Positions 18,977-27,997 of a stretch of DNA of 64,000 nt are shown piece after piece. The notes under the pieces were generated by a model, which did no database searches, was not told the origin of the DNA, and saw only the letters and a program-made list of their open reading frames with translations. Source of the DNA: Dyella solisilvae (GTDB lineage: Bacteria; Pseudomonadota; Gammaproteobacteria; Xanthomonadales; Rhodanobacteraceae); NCBI RefSeq assembly GCF_003351225.1, contig NZ_QQSY01000004.1, positions 1-64,000 of the forward strand, in the 5' to 3' direction. Position numbers and translations under genes: made by a program. The number at the start of each line of letters is the position of its first letter. The first letter of the stretch is position 1.

Positions 18977-19302
18977 AACGCGCCACGACCGTTGTCATCG
19001 AGGCCGGTGTCCGCAGGTGACGGGTTCTCCATAGGGGGCTTTCGGCTCAGCATTTGCAAGTTTCGGAGGAAAACGAGCAACGTCGTGGTTTCTCCGATGA
19101 TGAAAACAGGGTCGCGGCGGTGGATCGCATAGGCCAGGATGATCGCGCCGGCCACTACACTGATCTGCCAGAAGATGCTGGGGAATCGGCTTTTCCCAAC
19201 CTTCTCGCTGTGGATCCACTGAACGAGGAAGCGCGCGCCAAACAGCGCCTGTCCGACTAGTCCCGCGACCACCCATCCCGATGTCGTGTTGACGTCGATC
19301 AT
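18973..19302 (-). CDS. LAB_N-domain small membrane protein (copy 1)
   Basis: A 109-residue protein with three hydrophobic segments and the lipid-A-biosynthesis N-terminal (LAB_N) signature: GLVGQALFGARFLVQWIHSEK, then PSIFWQISVVAGAIILAYAIHRRDPVFIIGE. LAB_N units are found alone or fused to lipid A disaccharide synthase or glycosyltransferases; related small three- or four-helix proteins act as lipid-linked sugar flippases. Its ATG overlaps the stop of the second copy (ATGA) and its own stop overlaps the next ArnT-like start, so the three are coupled. The 30-residue C-terminal tail is charged and poorly conserved. Confidence 0.85.
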   Translation of the reverse strand: MIDVNTTSGWVVAGLVGQALFGARFLVQWIHSEKVGKSRFPSIFWQISVVAGAIILAYAIHRRDPVFIIGETTTLLVFLRNLQMLSRKPPMENPSPADTGLDDNGRGAL

Positions 19303-19607
19303 CTCGAACGACTCTCCATGGCCTGGCGGCTCTCGCGAAAGCGCAACTCGATGTTGCGCAGATACACAAATAGGCCGAATGCCTGGCCGACGAGAAACAC
19401 CGGGTCGCGTCGATAGATGGCGTAGGCGAATAGAGTGGCTCCGCCAACGATGCTCGCGTACCAGAAGGACATAGGTATCGCACTTTCCCGGCGATATTCG
19501 CTGTAGATCCACTGCAGGACGAACCGGGCAGAAAATATGGCTTGACCGGTCATTCCAATAATCATCCAGATGGTGTTGGTGCTGCTCACAAAGTTGTCCT
19601 TGATCAT
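19299..19607 (-). CDS. LAB_N-domain small membrane protein (copy 2)
   Basis: A 102-residue paralogue of the following gene, with the same pattern: GMTGQAIFSARFVLQWIYSEYRRES, MSFWYASIVGGATLFAYAIYRRDPVFLVGQ, FVYLRNIEL. The two adjacent copies could form a heterodimer in the manner of the ArnE/ArnF flippase pair, which would fit the ArnT-like partners; this is inference. The ATG at 19607 is the first that gives a standard LAB_N N-terminus, with only a weak GGA upstream. Gap to the GT9 gene is 34 bases. Confidence 0.83.
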   Translation of the reverse strand: MIKDNFVSSTNTIWMIIGMTGQAIFSARFVLQWIYSEYRRESAIPMSFWYASIVGGATLFAYAIYRRDPVFLVGQAFGLFVYLRNIELRFRESRQAMESRSR

Positions 19608-19641
19608 CTTCCAATGAGATGGATGGGCTGCCTTGCCTGGG

Positions 19642-20808
19642 TTAATTACGTGCCACGGCCTCGACCAGTGGAAGTTGATCCTCGCCACCCGCCTCACGGG
19701 CGGGAAGGCCCAGCAATTCGCGGTTGTCGACCACGACGCGACAGGCGGCCTCGCGCGCCGACAAACCTTGGGTCTTCCAGGCCCGGTTCCCGGGCCCATA
19801 CGGTTCATAGACCCCCGGATCGGTGACACAGAAGAGGCCGACGGTGGGTACGCGAGAGGCCACGGCCAAATGCATCACGCCGCAATCGGCAGTGATCAGC
19901 AGATCGAAGCCAGCCATCACAGCGGCCATTCGGCGAATTGCCGATGAGTAATACGCAGGCCACTCAGCGCCGAGCATGGAGTTCGCATGCATCGGAATCA
20001 GTTCGATGATGTTCGCTGCGGGACACAGGGTCTTGAACGTGTCAATGAATTCTCGCCACCAGTCCATCGGGTAACGCTTGGCGCCCGTGGCATTGGCGAA
20101 GATGCCGACTACGGGTTCAGATGTGTGCTGTCGTGGCGACGACAACAAGCCTGCAACAGTTTGGCGACCGTGCGCCAGCTCGATGCTGGTGAGGCGAATG
20201 TCGAGTGGGGGATAGCTGTCTTGGCCAGGCGCCGTCTGCCCAAGCGCTGAGCGCAACAAGTCAACCGGGCGCTTTGCCATGTGCTGCATAGCGACCTGCG
20301 ACGGTATGGCATGGGTTAGGCCGGAGCGTTCAGCACGGTTACCGAAGCCGAGCTTGTAAGTGCCGTGGAGAAAGCGAGTTACCGCGCGACTGAAACCGGA
20401 ACCGATGCATGGATCGATGATCAGGTCGTACCTTGTACGCCGAATCTTCAGCAGAAGGCGGAGGAAGGTGACCGGGTGTTTGAAGCCACGCCTCGGCAGG
20501 CAAAACACGTTCTTGATGCTGAAATGCGTGGAGAATACTTCGCGTGCAATATCCCCTTCGGAGATCACATCGATCTCCGCGCCCTTGTAACTACGCTCGA
20601 GTTCCGCAATTAGCGGTGTCAGGAGGAGTGTGTTCCCAAGGCGATGATTTGGGCGACAAACAAGGATGCGATAAATGCCCTTGGTGGGAAGGGATAGTCC
20701 GTACCTTAGAGAGCTGACGGAACTCAAGCGGCGCCACCGTGAGTCAATGGCAGCGTGAAAGCCGCGATCAGGTGTTGGCTCAGCCACACACACTTCCTCA
20801 TGCCGCAC
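19642..20808 (-). CDS. glycosyltransferase family 9 (heptosyltransferase-like)
   Basis: Up to 388 residues. The GT9 core starts at about residue 45 with YRILVCRPNHRLGNTLLLTPLIAELE, carries the family's C-terminal FDLLITADCGVMHLAVASRVPTVGLF donor-site motif, and ends near the LPxREAGG tail. It would add a heptose or other sugar to the LPS core from an ADP-sugar. It is the first gene of the minus-strand LPS operon. The start is unsure: the frame has no ATG before the core, only GTG at 20808 and GTG at 20787; the latter has GAGG six bases upstream and may be the true one. Confidence 0.85.
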   Translation of the reverse strand: MRHEEVCVAEPTPDRGFHAAIDSRWRRLSSVSSLRYGLSLPTKGIYRILVCRPNHRLGNTLLLTPLIAELERSYKGAEIDVISEGDIAREVFSTHFSIKNVFCLPRRGFKHPVTFLRLLLKIRRTRYDLIIDPCIGSGFSRAVTRFLHGTYKLGFGNRAERSGLTHAIPSQVAMQHMAKRPVDLLRSALGQTAPGQDSYPPLDIRLTSIELAHGRQTVAGLLSSPRQHTSEPVVGIFANATGAKRYPMDWWREFIDTFKTLCPAANIIELIPMHANSMLGAEWPAYYSSAIRRMAAVMAGFDLLITADCGVMHLAVASRVPTVGLFCVTDPGVYEPYGPGNRAWKTQGLSAREAACRVVVDNRELLGLPAREAGGEDQLPLVEAVARN

Positions 20809-21056
20809 TGGGATCCGTCCTGTCGGGTGCCCCCTTGCGGGATGACGCCAAGGCGTTTGAGGCGACGGACGAACTTGAAAGCTGGTAGCACGACGACACT
20901 CGCGGAGGTGGATAGCGAGCGCTCAGCGAATTTCATGCCAGCGGGATAAGTGACTGTTTTACCTGAGTGACAGTCGTTCAGTACGTCCTGTCTTGCTAGT
21001 CCATACCCTGCAGACTGCAAATATTGTCTGCAACGATTGGCAGGCCTTATCGCCGG

Positions 21057-21554
21057 TCAGGGGACGTGGTGCACCGTGCAATCGAAGATGTCGTCGGCAG
21101 TATGAGGTGGGAGGTTGATGAGCAGAGCGACACGCACGCTGGCATCGACATGACAGGTAGCGACATAACCGATGGCCCCCGGGGTGGTCGACACAAAGCG
21201 CACTACGGCGTCCTGTGAGCCCAGCACATAGGGTGGGCTCACGCCTTGGAAGTATTGGCGATCCCAATAGTCCTGAAGCTGAGTGCCATCCATTTCCAGG
21301 ACGACGCGTGAGAAAGCCTCCCTGAGCGGCGCACTGCTGGGTAGGTTGACCGGAGTCAGCCGCTGACCTGATCCATCCACAAATATCTTTTTGAGGTATA
21401 CGTTGCGCAGCGTGTTCTGATCAATCGTCAGCTGCGGCGGACTGGGCGCCGTGATGATGGCTACCTGAGGCTGCCCGGCCGACGACCCGCAGGCGAGCGT
21501 CAGCAGCCCCCAGCCGAAGGCCTGCTTGGTGAGTTGCCGCACGAGGGTGCGCAT
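21057..21554 (-). CDS. exported PBP-like (phosphate-binding-type) protein
   Basis: A 165-residue protein with a signal peptide (about residues 1-27). The mature part resembles a single lobe of the PstS-like periplasmic binding fold: NTLRNVYLKKIFVDGSGQRLTPVNLPSSAPLREAFSRVVLEMD, then VRFVSTTPGAIGYV, a segment diagnostic of short phosphate ABC-type binding proteins. It is too short for a two-lobe transporter subunit, and no permease is nearby. It follows the porin by 11 bases on the same strand and sits next to a divergent histidine kinase/NtrC pair; the set recurs in proteobacteria and may act in sensing or uptake of an anion. Confidence 0.75.
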   Translation of the reverse strand: MRTLVRQLTKQAFGWGLLTLACGSSAGQPQVAIITAPSPPQLTIDQNTLRNVYLKKIFVDGSGQRLTPVNLPSSAPLREAFSRVVLEMDGTQLQDYWDRQYFQGVSPPYVLGSQDAVVRFVSTTPGAIGYVATCHVDASVRVALLINLPPHTADDIFDCTVHHVP

Positions 21555-21565
21555 GCTCACGCTGC

Positions 21566-22663
21566 TCAGAACAGCACGGCAATCGAAGCCAGCCAACCGG
21601 TCGGCGCCAACAACTGGTTGTTGGTGCCGTCGCGATACTCCAACTTGAGCACAATGCCAGGGATCGGCTTGTAGTTGATGGCGGCGGTGTCGATAGTGGT
21701 GGTTTGCGCGGGCGTGGAGGAGCGATAGCGCTCGTACCGGCCAATTAGATACAGGCGCTGCCACACCGGCACTTCGACCTGGACGAATCCGCCGCGCTCG
21801 TCAGGTTCACCGCTCGTATCACTGCTTCGATAGATGCCCTCGCCCGTAAAGCTTGCGTAGCGGGTCGCCCAATTGAAGTCGATGCCAGTCAGTTGGTACT
21901 TCTGGCGCGGCGATGCCAACTCATAACTCAGAGCGGAGGCGCCGATATTCAGTGTGTCGCCAAGAAGGTGATAGAGAACTCGGCCGCCAAGGGCCTGGCG
22001 AAAGTTGTTGTGGAGCGTTTCGTTGGCGCCCACGTTGGCGTAGGCATTATCCTGCTCTTGGCCGAAACTGAGGTTTTTGCTGTCGTCGACGAACACCCAA
22101 TAGTCCAGGTCGTTGCCCTGCGCAGTGACAGTTCCGAACATCATTGCGCCCGTCGCATGTCGAGCAAAGGCAGCTGACGTTGACAGCGGACGAGAGACTG
22201 TCCATGTCAGCGGATCCGCATGTACCAGGTTCCATTCGCCAACAGGTGTCAGGAATTTGCCAAAGCGAAAGCTGATGGATTGATTGGCGTGATAGTCGGC
22301 GTAGAGCCGCTCTATATCCAGCTCAGAATCGTCGTCGTCGCTCCGCCTATGGGTGTTGACGGGATTGCTCGCCTCGATTTCGGTAAACAGCTGCCATTGC
22401 GTGCCTAAGTCCTTGGTGATGAACAGACTCAGGTCGTGCACGTCGTACGTGGTGTTCGTGCCCTGCACATTGTAGAAGTTCACATCGGCGTAGCCGCCGA
22501 TACGCAAGCCCTGTCCAGGAAAGTACAACCCCTGCCCCAGCGTGTAGGGTGCAGGCTGCCAGCCGCCGCTGCTGTCGGCGGCCCTGGCGCCCGTGTTCGA
22601 GGCCAGCCACAGCAGGACGGTGGCCACCCCGAGGTATAGCGAGCGGCGTGGTTGCCAGTTCAT
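21566..22663 (-). CDS. outer-membrane porin
   Basis: A 365-residue beta-barrel protein: signal peptide to about residue 28, then strands with alternating aromatic residues (LRIGGYADVNFYN, LSLFITKDLGTQWQLFTEIE), acidic loops (SDDDDSELDIERLYADYH), FGKFLTPVGEWNLVHADPLTWTVSRPL and a terminal Phe (ASIAVLF). It fits the general trimeric-porin/OprO-P style group; the ligand is unknown. The PBP-like gene begins right after it, and the regulator pair is divergent, so kinase signalling may control this operon. Confidence 0.83.
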   Translation of the reverse strand: MNWQPRRSLYLGVATVLLWLASNTGARAADSSGGWQPAPYTLGQGLYFPGQGLRIGGYADVNFYNVQGTNTTYDVHDLSLFITKDLGTQWQLFTEIEASNPVNTHRRSDDDDSELDIERLYADYHANQSISFRFGKFLTPVGEWNLVHADPLTWTVSRPLSTSAAFARHATGAMMFGTVTAQGNDLDYWVFVDDSKNLSFGQEQDNAYANVGANETLHNNFRQALGGRVLYHLLGDTLNIGASALSYELASPRQKYQLTGIDFNWATRYASFTGEGIYRSSDTSGEPDERGGFVQVEVPVWQRLYLIGRYERYRSSTPAQTTTIDTAAINYKPIPGIVLKLEYRDGTNNQLLAPTGWLASIAVLF

Positions 22664-22868
22664 CGATAAAGTCTTGGATGGGGTAGCGGAAGGGCGCCCG
22701 TGGCATGGGATGCAGGCACGGGCGACCGGGATGGCTTCGGTACCGGGTGACCGGTGCTTTCATCGTTCGATGCCGGCGTCGATTCTGCGACACTGGGCGG
22801 GGCGCCGCAAAGCCGGGACGCCCAAGTGACCATCTGGCTTTTCCACCTAACATTGCCGCAGCCCGCCC

Positions 22869-24635
22869 TTGACCACACGATCGGCCTTGTTTCGCCTGCT
22901 GTTCTGGACCCTGCTCGGGACCGTCTTCGTGGTCGGCACCGTCTCGTTCTTTCAGTTCCGCAATGCGTTGCGTGCGGAAATCGCCGGCAACCTCCGTTTC
23001 GGGGCCAGCACCGTGATGCAGCGCATCGACACCCTGCTCTTCTCGCACGTGGAGAACATGCGCGTCTGGAGCCGATTGGAGGTGATGCAGGACATCCGCG
23101 TCAACGACGTCGATAAGCGCCTCTCACATTTTCTATCGGATCTCCACGCTGGCCAGGGAACAGCCTACGCCGCGTTGCTTGGCGCCAATGTCCAAGGTCG
23201 AGTGGTGGCAGCCAGCCAGCCCTTACTTATCGGTGGGCAGGCCCCTGTGGGTGATGCCTGGCGAGCAATCCCAGGCGCACGCCTCGGCGACGTCTCAATG
23301 GCCGAAACCCGGTCGACCGAGGGTTGGGGAGTCACGTTGAGGGCGCCCGTACCGAATGCATTTGGTACGGGTGAGATCGGTCACTTGTATGCCGTGCTGG
23401 ATTGGCATGCCGTCGAGCAATTGCTCGACGAAGCCGTGGACCATGGTTCGCGCAACCTGCTCTTGGTGGATGAGCACGGAAATGTCATCGCTGCTTCGGC
23501 CGGCATCCGGGCCCGCGTTGGGGCGCGGAGCTTGAAGCTGGACTGGCGGCTGCCCAGACAGGGTGTTGTTTCCTACGTGCGCGACGGTGCGGCGCTTGGC
23601 TACGGCACGCTGCTGGTTGGCGCAGCAACCTCGGCCGGCTATCAGCAGTTTCAGGGACTCGGTTGGCATATCGTCATGATGGAGCCGACCGCCGTCTCGT
23701 TTGGACCGATCTGGCGCCTTCTCTGGTCCATGTTGGCCGCACTACTCCTGACCTTGTCAGCCAGCCTATGGATTTCCTCGCGATTGGCCAATCGCATCGC
23801 TCTCCCCATCGTGGCCCTCACCGACTTCACGCGCCGCTTTCGCCAGCGCGAGTCGGCTTTGCCACCGCCACCCACCACCCATATATATGAAGTGCAGGAG
23901 TTGCATCGGGCTTACGTGGAGATGATCGAGGCTTTGGCTCGCTCGCGTGAACAAGTCGTCCGAGCCGGCAAGCTCGCCGTCGTTGGCGAGATGGCGGCCA
24001 TCATGGCGCACGAAGTGCGGACACCCATGGGAATCCTGCGTAGTTCAGCCCAGCTCCTGCAGCGCCAACCCCATCTGGGTGAGCGCGAACAGGAGCTTAT
24101 CGGGTTCATTTTCAGCGAGACGGAGCGCCTTAATCGCCTGGTGACCCTCCTGCTGGAATGTGCCCGTCCGGCACCACCGGACTTTAGGCCGACCGATGTG
24201 CACGCCATCATCGACAGTGTGTTGGGGCTGCTGGCATCGCGTGCTGAAAAAGCTAGGGTGCCCCTGACACGCAGCTTTAGCGAAGCAGAGTTGATTCTCA
24301 ATTGCGACCGCGAACAAATGATGCAAGTGCTTCTCAACCTCGTTCTGAACGCGTTGGCGTTCGTTGGAGAGCATGGTCGAGTCCAGATATCCACCAGCCA
24401 GGATACGTCCAATGTGTGGATCAACGTGGAGGATGATGGGCCGGGTATTCCCGAGCCCCTACGTCAGGCCATTTTTGATCCATTCTTCAGCCGTCGCGAA
24501 GGAGGAATTGGTCTTGGGCTGACCATCGTGCAACAGATCGTGCAGGTGCACGGTGGCGAAATTACGGTGGGCGAGAGCACCTGGGGTGGTGCATCCTTCA
24601 CTCTTCACTTCAATTCAAATGGCCTCCGCAAATGA
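22869..24635 (+). CDS. membrane sensor histidine kinase
   Basis: About 588 residues. An N-terminal helix (LFRLLFWTLLGTVFVVGTVSFF), a periplasmic dCache-like sensor region (about 35-270), a second helix (about 285-305), HAMP, then HisKA with phospho-acceptor His381 in MAHEVRTPMG, and a HATPase domain with NLVLNALAF, DDGPGIPEP, FFSRREGGIGLGLTIVQQIV. It would phosphorylate the NtrC-like regulator whose ATG overlaps this stop. The only in-frame start before the first helix is TTG at 22869, without a clear ribosome binding site, so the exact start is unsure. Confidence 0.9.
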   Translation: MTTRSALFRLLFWTLLGTVFVVGTVSFFQFRNALRAEIAGNLRFGASTVMQRIDTLLFSHVENMRVWSRLEVMQDIRVNDVDKRLSHFLSDLHAGQGTAYAALLGANVQGRVVAASQPLLIGGQAPVGDAWRAIPGARLGDVSMAETRSTEGWGVTLRAPVPNAFGTGEIGHLYAVLDWHAVEQLLDEAVDHGSRNLLLVDEHGNVIAASAGIRARVGARSLKLDWRLPRQGVVSYVRDGAALGYGTLLVGAATSAGYQQFQGLGWHIVMMEPTAVSFGPIWRLLWSMLAALLLTLSASLWISSRLANRIALPIVALTDFTRRFRQRESALPPPPTTHIYEVQELHRAYVEMIEALARSREQVVRAGKLAVVGEMAAIMAHEVRTPMGILRSSAQLLQRQPHLGEREQELIGFIFSETERLNRLVTLLLECARPAPPDFRPTDVHAIIDSVLGLLASRAEKARVPLTRSFSEAELILNCDREQMMQVLLNLVLNALAFVGEHGRVQISTSQDTSNVWINVEDDGPGIPEPLRQAIFDPFFSRREGGIGLGLTIVQQIVQVHGGEITVGESTWGGASFTLHFNSNGLRK

Positions 24636-25999
24636 ACGTCAAGCGCATACTCGTGGTGGACAACGAGGCGAAGATGCGCCGGATCCTCGAATTGTCGCTG
24701 CGGGCGCTTGGTCATTCAGTGGCAGAGGCCGTGGACGGTCTCGAAGCACTGGCCTCCATCGACGAGCAACCTGTGGACCTGGTGCTCACCGATTTGCGCA
24801 TGCCTCGCATGGATGGCATCGCGCTGCTTGGCGCGTTGCGTGAGAGAGGCGACGACGTGCCGGTCATCGTGATGACGGCGTACGCCACCATCGAGACGGC
24901 AGTGGCGGCCATGAAGCTTGGCGCCGTCGACTACATCATCCGACCATTTGAGATGGAGACGATCGAAGTCGCGGTGACGCGCGCACTCGCAATGCAGGCC
25001 GTGCAGCGAGAGAATCGCTTCCTTCATGAGGAGATCTCGCGTGGCTGGGGTGAATTTATCGGCGCCAGCCCCGCCATGAGGACCCTTTATGAGCTGATCT
25101 CACAGGTAGCTCCCACCCGTAGCAACATTTTCATTGTTGGTGAAACCGGTACTGGCAAGGAATTGGTAGCTCGGGCCGTCCATGCCGCATCCGGCCGATC
25201 GGGGTTGTTTGTGCCGATCAATTGCGCGGCCATTCCCCCAGAGTTGCTGGAAAGCGAGCTCTTCGGTCACGTAAAAGGAGCGTTCACCGGGGCGCTGCGC
25301 GATCGCGTGGGCAAATGCGAGCTGGCCAGCGGCGGCACCATCTTCCTCGATGAAATCACCGAAATGCCGGTGAATCTTCAAGCCAAGCTGCTAAGGGTGC
25401 TTCAGGAAGGCTCCATCGAACGCCTCGGGGCAAACTCCAGCATTCCGGTGGATTTGCGAGTCGTCGCGGCGACCAATCGTGACCCGCTCCAGGCCGTGGA
25501 GGCCGGCCAGCTGAGGCGTGACCTGTACTTTCGCCTCAACGTGGTGCGCATCGACGTACCAAGGCTGCGTGATCGCCAAGGTGATCTACCAACGCTGGCA
25601 GACCACTTTCTCAAAAAGTACTCACTTGAGATCGGTCGGCCCCCGCCGCGCCTTCATCCATCGGTGCTTGAGCGGCTCGAGGTATACCCGTGGCCTGGCA
25701 ATGTGCGCGAACTAGAGAATTTGATGGAGCGCGCCGTCGTTCTGTCCCGCGACAGTGAAGTAACGCTCTCGCATCTGCCGTCGGAACTCTCGCAACGTCC
25801 CTCTGCTCCCCCACCTGCCATCGCGGAGTCACCTGCTGCGGACGGGGCATTATGCTTGAAGGATCGCGTCGAAGCTCTCGAGCGGAGCCTAATTCAAGGC
25901 GCCCTCGCGCGCAGCGACAACAACAAGGCTGCGGCCGCTCGACTGCTCGGTGTGAGCGAACGTACGCTCTGGTACAAGCTAAAGAGCTACGGGATGTAG
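24632..25999 (+). CDS. NtrC-family sigma-54-dependent response regulator
   Basis: A 455-residue three-domain regulator: receiver with phospho-acceptor Asp54 ([13 protein letters not shown]), AAA+ domain with Walker A GETGTGKE (about 171), the sigma-54-contact loop GAFTGA (about 216), Walker [10 protein letters not shown] and the arginine-finger region, and a Fis-type HTH at the end ([26 protein letters not shown]). It is translated from an ATGA overlap with the kinase. Its target promoters would be sigma-54 type; a weak candidate is listed at 26724. Confidence 0.95.
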   Translation: MNVKRILVVDNEAKMRRILELSLRALGHSVAEAVDGLEALASIDEQPVDLVLTDLRMPRMDGIALLGALRERGDDVPVIVMTAYATIETAVAAMKLGAVDYIIRPFEMETIEVAVTRALAMQAVQRENRFLHEEISRGWGEFIGASPAMRTLYELISQVAPTRSNIFIVGETGTGKELVARAVHAASGRSGLFVPINCAAIPPELLESELFGHVKGAFTGALRDRVGKCELASGGTIFLDEITEMPVNLQAKLLRVLQEGSIERLGANSSIPVDLRVVAATNRDPLQAVEAGQLRRDLYFRLNVVRIDVPRLRDRQGDLPTLADHFLKKYSLEIGRPPPRLHPSVLERLEVYPWPGNVRELENLMERAVVLSRDSEVTLSHLPSELSQRPSAPPPAIAESPAADGALCLKDRVEALERSLIQGALARSDNNKAAAARLLGVSERTLWYKLKSYGM

Positions 26000-26021
26000 C
26001 TCGACTTCATGCTGGTTGGGG

Positions 26022-26044
26022 TTGGCCGAGAAGGCGTCGGCCAA
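26022..26044. terminator. hairpin between convergent genes
   Basis: TTGGCCGA and TCGGCCAA form a perfect 8-bp stem with a 7-base loop, placed between the stop of the response regulator (25999) and the stop of the minus-strand helical protein (26046). It can serve both transcripts; no strong T-run is present. Confidence 0.5.
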
Positions 26045-26045
26045 T

Positions 26046-26417
26046 CTAGGGCAACACCCACGCCGCGCGCATGAGGTTGTTGACCGACTTTTCAGCGGTG
26101 CAGCGTATCGCGTGCGCCAGGTAAATGGTCGTTGCCGGCTTAAGATCATGGGTCATGACAAGCGCCGCCAGGCTGGCGAGCGTTTCCAGGTCAATGATGC
26201 ATTCCCGCGCACACTTGAATTGCGCGGGCAGCAAGCGTGGCCCAAACACTTCGACTGCCTCCTGAAGTGCGATTGCAGCCTCGGTTGCCGAGTGCGTCAT
26301 GCTGGATGCTGTCGCTCTTGACAGGAGGCCATCCTCAGTTGCGGCACCCGACTGCTCCCACAGCGCCTTGGACGTGCAAATCGCCTGGGCAATGGCGTTG
26401 TCCGCATCGACCTTCAT
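26046..26417 (-). CDS. small all-helical protein, unknown family (paralogue of 7542-7919)
   Basis: A 123-residue, Ala-rich helical protein without recognised motifs. Two Cys lie in the third helix (KCARECIIDLE) and one in the fourth (AIRCTAEKS). Its helix pattern and several residues match the protein at 7542-7919, so the two define a small family in this genome. GGAGGGG sits close upstream of the ATG at 26417; a longer open frame upstream (to 26594) looks non-coding. Confidence 0.7.
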   Translation of the reverse strand: MKVDADNAIAQAICTSKALWEQSGAATEDGLLSRATASSMTHSATEAAIALQEAVEVFGPRLLPAQFKCARECIIDLETLASLAALVMTHDLKPATTIYLAHAIRCTAEKSVNNLMRAAWVLP

Positions 26418-26996
26418 TGCGCCCCTCCTTCCTGACTTGGAAGAGTAATCGACAGGCCATGGCAAATCGTCACAAGACATAGATACGAGCAGCACTTGCG
26501 TATCGCTGCCGACGGTTTTGACCGATGTGAGTATGCGACTGAAATTATTTCGGTGAAATGAGAAAGGTGTGAGTTGAGCTGGTCCACCACTCAAAGTGGC
26601 GCCTGAGCCTCACGTCGACCAGCGATCAGGCCATACGATTCGTGCAGACAATTCTTGCGCACTGCAAGTTTTACGGGCTCTTCTGTCCCGCTGTTTCTAG
26701 GCTAAATCAACGGGCTTGTGGCTTGGCACGGATATCGCTTAGCTGTCGCTTTGGAGGTCCATGCCGGTCAGAGCTAGTTGGCGATGCTACTTGGACTATC
26801 GCCGAAGCAACGCGGCTCGGGAGGAGGGGAACAAAGCGCGCGGCATTTGAAAGCGTGGCGATGCCTAGTTATGGCCGTCGCCAGTGAAGGGCGCGAGTCC
26901 CAAGATGCCTACCTGGCTGGGCAGGCGAACGTCACGGGGTCGACGTCTCCCGGCTTATCGGCGCTTAAGTTGGCGGCATTGCTGGATGGGCGGCAG
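26418..26996. other. intergenic stretch with a possible sigma-54 site
   Basis: Apart from the promoter-like site at 26724 no gene is supported. Open frames on the plus strand (26642-26887 and 26778-27833) lack gene-like features; the second runs antisense through the PAP2 gene. A 29-codon frame at 26761-26850 follows GGAGG but the spacing is too short to trust. Confidence 0.45.
26724..26740 (+). promoter_or_regulatory. candidate sigma-54 (-24/-12) promoter
   Basis: TGGCAC at 26724-26729, then GC at 26737-26738, gives the GG-N10-GC spacing; the -12 element reads TCGCT instead of TTGC. No plus-strand gene is evident downstream, so it could be chance or drive a short RNA. Confidence 0.25.
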
Positions 26997-27617
26997 TTAG
27001 TCGAAGTGATGCACCCAGCCGACCTTGAAGCCGCCGGGCAGCAGGGAAATGATCCACGGCGAATCACGGCGGGTTGCCCAGATGCCGATGCCGGCGCCGA
27101 TCGCAGCACCGAACACCACGTCGCTCTGCCAATGGCCATGAGTCTTTACGCGGGCTACCGCATCATAGGCGGGCAGCAGCGTCAGCAGGTACACCGATGG
27201 ATGGTCGCTGCCGTAAGTGGCGATGAATGGCGTAACCGCCGCAGTGACAGCGGCGACCTCACCACTGGGAAAGCTCTGGGCATGCCAACCTTGAAACCAC
27301 TTGTTCGGATTGTCGGTCTGCGAGGGGCGCTCGCGCTGGAAGGTCCACTTGAGGACCTGCGTGCCGGCGGCCGTGACGACCATCGAGTCAACCGATCGCC
27401 AGAACGTGTTGCCGAGCTGGTCGTTGTCGCCCAGCCAGAGCGCGCCGCCGGCTACCGTAACGATGGTGCCGTAGATCAGGATTTCCTGGTTGCTCCGCTT
27501 CCAGATTCCGCTGTCGTCATAGGCCACCAGGTGATCCATGCCGAGGATGCCGCTGCCGGCCCAGGTGGGCCCACTGGCAAGCGCGAGAGCCAATGCCACC
27601 GTCAGTCGAGTACGCAT
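26997..27617 (-). CDS. PAP2-superfamily phosphatase
   Basis: A 206-residue membrane-associated protein with a signal peptide (to about residue 20). The PAP2 signature is present in three parts: KWTFQRERP (about 90-98), QSFPSGEVAAV (about 114-124) and ARVKTHGHWQSDVVFGAAIG (about 155-174), with the nucleophile His and its Asp in the last. The PSGH motif reads PSGE, so the usual general-acid His is Glu here. PAP2 enzymes remove phosphate from lipid phosphates such as undecaprenyl diphosphate, phosphatidate or lipid A. The protein is monocistronic as far as can be seen. Confidence 0.85.
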   Translation of the reverse strand: MRTRLTVALALALASGPTWAGSGILGMDHLVAYDDSGIWKRSNQEILIYGTIVTVAGGALWLGDNDQLGNTFWRSVDSMVVTAAGTQVLKWTFQRERPSQTDNPNKWFQGWHAQSFPSGEVAAVTAAVTPFIATYGSDHPSVYLLTLLPAYDAVARVKTHGHWQSDVVFGAAIGAGIGIWATRRDSPWIISLLPGGFKVGWVHHFD

Positions 27618-27997
27618 AGCGCCGCCCTCCCGAGTGCGAGTCGACCCGATCCAGACGATGGGACGCTACGCCGACCTGCTTTCTGTGTCCTTACAGGGAT
27701 GGCGTCGGGCGCTTTGCCGTTGAACTTCTCCGCACGAGGACACGCACATGACCCTAAATCATCCTTTCGGCGCGTAGTCCCTGCGGTTGGGTTTCATGAT
27801 TGCCGCAAGGGGACGCTGCGCACGGCTGAGTAGAAGAGCCGCACCCTCTACCGCTAGACACCTACCCAGGCATTTAACCCGGCGCAAATATCCAGTGCGA
27901 AGCGTTGTAGATGTTAGTTTCAGTGTGCGACTCATTTTGGACTCGCTCGATACCCGCCGCCACAACACGTAATTGCACCACGGAGTTGCCATCGTCC
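27618..27997. other. intergenic, nothing recognised
   Basis: Between the divergent PAP2 and lipoprotein genes. Only short frames without ribosome binding sites are present; no repeat, hairpin or RNA gene was recognised. Confidence 0.4.

Noticed and set aside
26778-27833. Plus-strand frame of 351 codons across the PAP2 gene
   Set aside because: It is antisense to a gene with signal peptide and PAP2 motifs, and its own sequence shows no domain.
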